Source: Aggregatilinea lenta (GTDB lineage Bacteria > Chloroflexota > Anaerolineae > Aggregatilineales > Aggregatilineaceae). Taken from it: a stretch of DNA of 64,000 bases. The translations under genes and the position numbers were made by a program. Shown here piece after piece: positions 58,877 through 64,000 of this stretch. The stretch is taken from assembly GCF_003569045.1 (NCBI RefSeq), contig NZ_BFCB01000003.1:496001-560000 (forward strand), in the 5' to 3' direction. The notes below the pieces were generated by a model that saw only the letters and a list, made by a program, of their open reading frames with translations, did no database searches and was not told where the DNA came from. The first letter of the stretch is position 1. Each line of letters starts with the position of its first letter.

Positions 58877-60835
58877 ATGAAGACGATACCGGCTGAAGAA
58901 CCGCAGCGCGCCACCGCGATTGGCAAGCCGCCCTCGCTGCACCTGTCGCAGTCGACCGGCCATATTGTGGGCAAGCTGATCAGCTACGCGATCCTGGTGC
59001 TCGGCGCGCTGGTGATGATCTTTCCGCTGTTCTGGATGCTGTCGGCCAGCTTTAAGCCGGAGTGGCAGATCCTGACCACGCCGCCGATCTGGATTCCGTC
59101 CGAGTGGGAGCAGGTGAGTGCGGGCGACACGGCCAAGGAGTTCCCGCTGTGGTACGCCACCGCGCCCGACGGCAGCGAGAGCAAGGTGTTCGAGATCGGC
59201 GCGCGGCGCTACACGACCGTCGCGGACGTGACCCGGATCGAGGGCCTCGTGTCCGTGCCGGCCACCGAGCTGGGCGACCCGACACCGACGACCGTGGACG
59301 GCGTGTCGCTCAACGTGCGCGCATGGACCACCGGCGGCGAGTCGCGCCGGGTGGTTGCGCTGGCACGGGACGGCGATAACCTCGTCGTCGCACCGGTCGA
59401 GTCGCTGGCTGGACTGGCCGACCGCCGCCCGCTGGATGAGGTCAACGCGCGCGACCGTGCCAACGTCGAGTTCGACGACGTGCGCTTCACGGGTCGTGCA
59501 GCAGATGAAGAGGGCGGCGTGCTGGTCCAGGTGGGGCCGGAAACGCAGCTCGACGTGGTCGCCCCGCGCGGCGTGGCCGAGGCGGCGTTCCTCACTGCCG
59601 AAGACGCGCCCATTGAGCCCGAATTCTTCCCGATCGGCAACACGGAGCTTCAGCTTTACCATCTTAAGGATCACCCGCAAGACGAGTGGTACGTGTTGCT
59701 CAGTCTGGAAGCATGGCAGCCGATCATCGATCTGGACGAGCTGCAAACCGACAGCTTCAGCGTGTCCGCCGATCAGCTCACCGGCGAAACGACGTCGCAC
59801 GTCTTTGGCGACGTCTCGATGCCGGTCAACACGGTGGCCCTGGACGACGGCACTACGCAGGAGGTGATCGTGATCGATCACCTGGAAGATCGCGTGCTGG
59901 TGATCCCGACCGAGGGCATCGAGACCATGCGGCTGGCTCCGGTCAGCAACAACCTGGGCGACCCATTCGTGCAGCGCATCAACACCTTCCCTGTGCGCTA
60001 TATCGACGACTATGCCCAGGGCCGCGACCAGATCAGCGTGGCGCTCATCGGCGAGCGGCAGACCAAGGCGCTGGTCGCGCCGCAGGCCGCCATCGCGAAC
60101 GTGTTCGACGTGCCGGGCCGCTCGTTGGAGCGCGTGCTGCACGTCCGCCTGCGCTACGAGAACTACACCGAGGCGATGTCGAAGAACCTGGGCGGGGCGA
60201 CCTTCTTCACGTTCTTCAAAAATTCAGGCATCGTCGTGGGGCTCAACCTGATCGGCCACTACTTCTCGGTGATCCTGGTCGCCTATGCCTTCGCGCGGCT
60301 GCGCGCGCCGGGCAAGGACGTGCTGTTCATCATCCTGCTTTCGACCATGATGCTGCCCTTCCCGGTGCTGCTGATCCCGACCTACGAGATCTTCAACACG
60401 TTCGGCATGCTCAACACGCTGTGGCCGCTGTTCATCCGGTCGTTCTTCGGTAACGCCTTCCTGATCTTCCTGCTGCGCCAGTTCTTTATGAGCATCCCGC
60501 GCGAGCTGGAAGAGGCCGCCGTGATCGACGGCGCGAACACGTTGCAAGTGCTGTGGAGCGTGATCTTGCCCCTCAGCAAGCCCGCGCTGGCGACGATCGG
60601 CATCTTCACCTTCTGGTGGAACTGGAACGCGTTCCTTGAGCCGTTTGTGTACATCAACAGCGTCAAGAACTTCACGGTGTCGCTGGGTCTGGCGTTCTTC
60701 AAGGGCCAGTACGTCTACAACTTCCACTGGTTGATGGCTGCCGGAATGGTGGCGATCATTCCGATGATCTTGATCTTCTTCTTCGCCCAGCGCTACTTCA
60801 TCGAAGGTATCCAGATGTCCGGGCTGAAGGGGTAG
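58877..60835 (+). CDS. CUT1 ABC transporter permease (MalG-like) with a ~350-residue insertion
   Basis: 652 residues, against about 280 for ordinary MalG-type proteins. The first membrane helix (about 32-55) is followed by a usual start of the external loop (S-A-S-F-K-P-E-W-Q-I-L), then about 355 extra residues (75-430) rich in beta-type sequence, before the remaining five helices. These carry the EAA loop E-E-A-A-V-I-D-G-A-N-T-L-Q-V. By topology the insertion faces outward. It has no cysteine pair or known motif that I recognise. It may dock the binding protein or bind sugar itself. The reading frame is continuous, so this is not a misassembly of two genes. Confidence 0.92.
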   Translation: MKTIPAEEPQRATAIGKPPSLHLSQSTGHIVGKLISYAILVLGALVMIFPLFWMLSASFKPEWQILTTPPIWIPSEWEQVSAGDTAKEFPLWYATAPDGSESKVFEIGARRYTTVADVTRIEGLVSVPATELGDPTPTTVDGVSLNVRAWTTGGESRRVVALARDGDNLVVAPVESLAGLADRRPLDEVNARDRANVEFDDVRFTGRAADEEGGVLVQVGPETQLDVVAPRGVAEAAFLTAEDAPIEPEFFPIGNTELQLYHLKDHPQDEWYVLLSLEAWQPIIDLDELQTDSFSVSADQLTGETTSHVFGDVSMPVNTVALDDGTTQEVIVIDHLEDRVLVIPTEGIETMRLAPVSNNLGDPFVQRINTFPVRYIDDYAQGRDQISVALIGERQTKALVAPQAAIANVFDVPGRSLERVLHVRLRYENYTEAMSKNLGGATFFTFFKNSGIVVGLNLIGHYFSVILVAYAFARLRAPGKDVLFIILLSTMMLPFPVLLIPTYEIFNTFGMLNTLWPLFIRSFFGNAFLIFLLRQFFMSIPRELEEAAVIDGANTLQVLWSVILPLSKPALATIGIFTFWWNWNAFLEPFVYINSVKNFTVSLGLAFFKGQYVYNFHWLMAAGMVAIIPMILIFFFAQRYFIEGIQMSGLKG

Positions 60836-60854
60836 AATCGAGCATGGCGTTTGC

Positions 60855-61018
60855 GTAGGGGCGTATCGCAATACGCCCCTACACGAAACCCCGTATCCCC
60901 TGGCCGGGGAACGTGGCGGGTGTTTACCCGTAGGGGCAATTCATAAATTGCCAAATCCCCGGTTCTTGCGTATCTCCCCTCTCTAACTTGATTGGAGAGA
61001 GGCCGGGGGTGAGGTTTG
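60855..61018. repeat. Intergenic palindromic repeats
   Basis: A perfect 12-bp inverted repeat, GTAGGGGCGTAT/ATACGCCCCTAC, spans 60855-60882. A unit with CCCCTCTCTAA...TTGGAGAGAGG lies near 60976-61002, followed by GGGGGTGAGG. Both belong to families seen at 28.6-28.8, 33.7-33.9 and 63.4 kb. Confidence 0.75.
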
Positions 61019-61050
61019 GCGGTTCAACTTAATGGCTTGAGTGGGTGACG

Positions 61051-63390
61051 ATGGCGAAAAAACAACGTTCGGAACCGGATGTGTTGTTTGCCGGGCGTGC
61101 GCCGGGCGTGCTGGCGGTGGTGATGCTGCTGTCGGCGGTGGGACTGGCGTATGAAGTGGCGCTCACCCGGCTGTTCTCCTTGATGTTCGAATACCATTAC
61201 GTGTTTCTCATCGTGTCGATCTCCGTGGCCGGGCTGGGCGTCGGCGCAGCGCTGGCGACCCTCTTTTTGCGCCAGCGCGACACGCCGCTCGACTGGTCCG
61301 ATCTGGCGAACGGCACGCTGCTGATCGCGCTGCTGCTGGTCGGCACGATGGCCGTGCTGCTCAATCTTTCCTCGGCCAGCCTGAAGATCGTCGCGCTGAC
61401 GGCGGCGGTGCTGCCGTTCATCGGCATCGGCTTCGTCAATTCGGCGCTGTTCGCGCGCTTCGCGGAAGCGGGCGGCACGCTTTACGCGGCGGATCTGCTC
61501 GGTGGCGCGGTGGGCATTTCCGCCGTGCTGGGGCTGGTGACGTGGCTGGGCGCGTTCGTCACGCTGGGCGCGCTGGGCGTGATCTGCGCGCTGGTCGCGC
61601 TGATCCTGGCCTGGATCGGCGGCGCGCGCAGGCTGCAAGCGGGCGCGGCAGGCGCGGCGGCGGTGTTGGTCGCGCTGCTGGCGTTGAACGCCTGGGGCGA
61701 CTGGCTGGCGTTTTCGCCCGCCGATCTGGACGACACCCCGCCCGACAAAACCATGATGACCGTGCTTCAGGACCCGGCGTCGCGCATCGTGAAGACGCAG
61801 TGGAGTCCCTTCGCACGGCTCGACGTGGTCGAAACGAGCGACGAGGCCGTGCGCTACGTCTTCACCGACGCGGGCGCGGGCAGCATCATGGTCGGCTACG
61901 ACGGGGACGATCAGGACGTGGCGTGGCTGAAGAACGAGATTGCCTACCTGCCGTTCACCATCGCGCCCGAAGCAACGCAGAACGTGCTGATCCTGGGATC
62001 GGGCGCGGGCAAAGACGTGCTGATGGCGCACCTCGCCGGGGCGGCGTCGATCACGGCGGTCGAGATCAACCCGCAGATGATCGACCTCACGCGCGACTAC
62101 GGCAGCTACAACGGCGACATCTACGATCTGCCCGGCGTGCGGACCGTGGCGATGGATGGCCGCAACTTCGTGGATCGCACCGATGAACAGTTCGATCTGA
62201 TCTACGCCAATCTCGTGTACAGCCAGGCCGCCACGCCCGGCACGTCCGCGCTGGCCGAAAACTACGTCTACACGCAGGAAGCCATGCACAGCTACTGGGA
62301 GCGCCTCAGCGACGATGGGCGCATCGCGTTCGTGGCGCACCACGGCATCGAAGGCATGCGGCTGGTGGTCGGCGCGCTGCAAATGCTGCAAGACGAGGGC
62401 TACTCGCTTCAGGAGGCATTGGAGCACGTCGCGCTGGCCTCGCTGACCTACGGCGATGCGCAGGCCAAAACCAGCGTCGTGATCGTCATGCGCCAGCCGT
62501 GGTCCGGCGATCTCGTCAACCAGTTCGTGACCGCCGCGCACAACCGCCAGACGGGCGTGCTGTATATCCCGATCTACCAGGAAACGGGCTTCGACGCGCT
62601 GGAACTGGGCGCAATGACACTCGATGAGTTCATTCAAGACAATCAGGAAGAAGGCTACGACTACACCCCGACGACCGACAACTGGCCGTTTTTCTACCAA
62701 TATCAGGAGGGCCTGCCCGCGCAGGTCAGCGATCTGCTGTTCATCAGCCTGATCCTGGCGGGCGCGTACCTGTCGTGGGCGATTTTCTTCTTTGTCCGGC
62801 GCGACGGCGGCCAGTGGAAGCGCGCCGCGATCACGCCCTATTTCGCGCTGCTCGGTGCGGCGTTCCTGCTGGTCGAGACGCCGCTGATCCAGCGCTTCAA
62901 CCTGCTGCTGGGCCAGCCGTCGTCGTCGCTGATCGTCGTGATCGGCGCGCTGCTGGCGGGTGGCGGTCTGGGCAGTTTCCTCAGCAGCCGTCTGGGGCTG
63001 ATGCGCCTGCCGCGTTTCGCGCCGCTGGCGGCGTTGGGCGTGGCGGTGCTGGTCGCGCTGTCGCTGGTGGTCTATCCCGCCCTGATCGACGCGGCGCTGC
63101 CGTGGTCGTTCGGTGCACGGGTTGCCGTCACGGTGATCGCGCTGCTGCCGCTCGGCCTGTTGATGGGCGTGCCGTTCCCCAGCGGGCTGCGCGTGGCGAG
63201 CGCCGCCGATCCGCGTGGCGTGTCCGCGTTCTGGGGCGCGAACGCGATCCTGTCCGTGGTGGGCACGGCTCTGGCGATGGCGCTGGCGGTCAAGTTCGGC
63301 TTCGCCGTGACGCTGCTGACCGGCGCGGTGCTCTACGCGCTGGCGGCGCTGCTGGCCTACGTCACGTGGCCGCGCGTGCTGGCGCGGTGA
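61051..63390 (+). CDS. Membrane protein with spermidine-synthase-like domain
   Basis: 779 residues from ATG 61051; GTG 61045 is in frame. About six membrane helices (15-210) are followed by a soluble domain (about 225-560) with a nucleotide-binding loop like that of spermidine synthases (L-I-L-G-S-G-A-G-K-D-V) and the acidic strand end V-E-I-N-P-Q-M-I. Six to seven more helices close the protein. Such SpeE-like membrane fusions are common in Chloroflexota and other phyla, but many lack demonstrated polyamine activity. The key catalytic Asp of SpeE could not be placed with confidence. It seems monocistronic. Confidence 0.82.
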   Translation: MAKKQRSEPDVLFAGRAPGVLAVVMLLSAVGLAYEVALTRLFSLMFEYHYVFLIVSISVAGLGVGAALATLFLRQRDTPLDWSDLANGTLLIALLLVGTMAVLLNLSSASLKIVALTAAVLPFIGIGFVNSALFARFAEAGGTLYAADLLGGAVGISAVLGLVTWLGAFVTLGALGVICALVALILAWIGGARRLQAGAAGAAAVLVALLALNAWGDWLAFSPADLDDTPPDKTMMTVLQDPASRIVKTQWSPFARLDVVETSDEAVRYVFTDAGAGSIMVGYDGDDQDVAWLKNEIAYLPFTIAPEATQNVLILGSGAGKDVLMAHLAGAASITAVEINPQMIDLTRDYGSYNGDIYDLPGVRTVAMDGRNFVDRTDEQFDLIYANLVYSQAATPGTSALAENYVYTQEAMHSYWERLSDDGRIAFVAHHGIEGMRLVVGALQMLQDEGYSLQEALEHVALASLTYGDAQAKTSVVIVMRQPWSGDLVNQFVTAAHNRQTGVLYIPIYQETGFDALELGAMTLDEFIQDNQEEGYDYTPTTDNWPFFYQYQEGLPAQVSDLLFISLILAGAYLSWAIFFFVRRDGGQWKRAAITPYFALLGAAFLLVETPLIQRFNLLLGQPSSSLIVVIGALLAGGGLGSFLSSRLGLMRLPRFAPLAALGVAVLVALSLVVYPALIDAALPWSFGARVAVTVIALLPLGLLMGVPFPSGLRVASAADPRGVSAFWGANAILSVVGTALAMALAVKFGFAVTLLTGAVLYALAALLAYVTWPRVLAR

Positions 63391-63400
63391 GGCGGCCTGA

Positions 63401-63540
63401 ATAGACCTCACCCCCGGCCCCTCTCCAATCAAGTTGGAGAGGGGAGCAACCCATCGCGCGTTATTCGTAGAGGCGGGGCTTGCTCCGCCCGTTTCCCCTT
63501 GCCTCCGTTTGCGTGGGGGAAGGGGCCGGGGATGGGGGCA
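63401..63540. repeat. Intergenic palindromic repeats, possible terminator
   Basis: CCCCTCTCCAA (63418-63428) pairs with TTGGAGAGGGG (63434-63444), the cleanest copy of this family. GGCGGGGCTTGCTCCGCCC (63471-63489) follows. A stem after the 61051 gene could terminate it, though no T-run is present. Confidence 0.7.
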
Positions 63541-63616
63541 GTCCAAACGCCGGTGCACAAATTCGTTTCTATTCCCTTTTTATCCCTGACCTGAATCCAA
63601 AGTGAGCCAGAATACG

Positions 63617-64000
63617 ATGCGCCAATGGCAGAATGAGCTTGCAGAGGTGCTCGCCCTGGATGGCGAGTGGACGTTCCGCCTGGAAGACGAAGCCGGGCCG
63701 ATCACCGTGCCCGGCGCGTGGGAGGCGCAGGGCTACGCGCGGCGCACCGAGGGGCCCGCGTTTTACGAGCGTACGGTGACCGTCCCGGCGGCATGGGCCG
63801 GGCATCGCGTGCAGCTTCAGTTCGACGCGGTGAGCTACCACGCCGAGGTCGCAGTGAACGGGGTCGTCGTCGGCACGCATACCGGCTCGTGGACGGCGTT
63901 CGCGTTTGATGTGACCGGCGTGATTCATCCCGGCGAGACGAACACCATTGCCGTGACCGTGATCAAGCCCGGCGGCTCGTTCGGCCTGCGTGAGTCGCTG
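63617..64000 (+). CDS. GH2-like glycoside hydrolase, N-terminal part only (cut by window end)
   Basis: 128 codons from ATG 63617 to the last base, without a stop. L-D-G-E-W-T-F near the start, T-V-P-G-A-W-E, F-Y-E-R-T-V-T-V-P and Y-H-A-E-V-A-V-N-G-V-V-V-G-T-H are characteristic of the N-terminal sugar-binding domain of GH2 enzymes (beta-galactosidase, beta-mannosidase, beta-glucuronidase). The catalytic domain lies outside the window, so the specificity is unknown. Confidence 0.85.
   Translation, partial: MRQWQNELAEVLALDGEWTFRLEDEAGPITVPGAWEAQGYARRTEGPAFYERTVTVPAAWAGHRVQLQFDAVSYHAEVAVNGVVVGTHTGSWTAFAFDVTGVIHPGETNTIAVTVIKPGGSFGLRESL

Noticed and set aside
57851-60142. 763-codon minus-strand open frame opposite the permease genes
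   Set aside because: It runs antisense to two recognised permeases and has no domain or ribosome binding site.
61024-63558. 844-codon minus-strand open frame opposite the spermidine-synthase-like gene
   Set aside because: Composition is that of antisense GC-rich sequence (very high Arg, Gln, His), and the plus-strand gene has clear domains.

Overview
The window is GC-rich, densely coded and almost free of mobile genes. It looks like a chromosomal segment from a Chloroflexota bacterium, probably Anaerolineae-like. I infer this from gene content: several sugar ABC transporters without their own ATPase, TIM-barrel and glycoside-hydrolase clusters, uroporphyrinogen-decarboxylase-like paralogs, a Tat-exported sugar-binding protein, and an archaellum-type motility locus, which I recall being reported in bacteria only from this phylum. 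No rRNA, tRNA, CRISPR array or intact insertion sequence was seen.

Layout. 1-5.2 kb: DUF4350, MoxR ATPase, DUF58, RDD and SpoIIM-like genes (envelope or stress module). 5.2-17.6 kb, minus strand: one long gene train encoding an archaellum-like machine. It holds an archaellin with a class III signal peptide, an ArlC/D/E-type scaffold, ArlG- and ArlF-like stator proteins, ArlH, the ArlI ATPase, the ArlJ membrane platform, a one-helix coiled-coil protein, an FHA-GAF protein with a histidine-kinase-like ATPase but no phospho-acceptor His, a short prepilin peptidase, and PilN- and PilO-like proteins, the last with a lectin-like tail. 18-28.5 kb: a LacI-type regulator, a polyol/ketose phosphate pathway (aldo/keto reductase, FGGY kinase, zinc dehydrogenase, PfkB kinase) and an RbsA/C/B-type importer, joined by a shared 14-bp operator. 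28.9-33.6 kb: aldo/keto reductase, SRPBCC protein, DoxX protein and a NarL-type two-component system.

34-61 kb is a large glycan region: two CUT1-type importers (one split between strands), GH38 and GH31 enzymes, a probable glycoside hydrolase of unknown specificity, four UroD/MtaA-like proteins that keep an H-x-C-G zinc motif, and an operon of two paralogous diiron proteins with a [2Fe-2S] ferredoxin and a sugar isomerase-like protein. A GntR/LacI hybrid regulator lies in this region. Its probable operator (GT-N-TA-N-AC core, extended by TT/AA) sits just downstream of four promoter-like sequences, so these genes probably form one regulon. 61-64 kb: a membrane protein with a spermidine-synthase-like domain, and the start of a GH2-like enzyme cut by the window edge.

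Intergenic DNA carries three copies of a ~120-bp MITE-like element with terminal inverted repeats and 3-bp target duplications, and several families of GC-rich palindromes.
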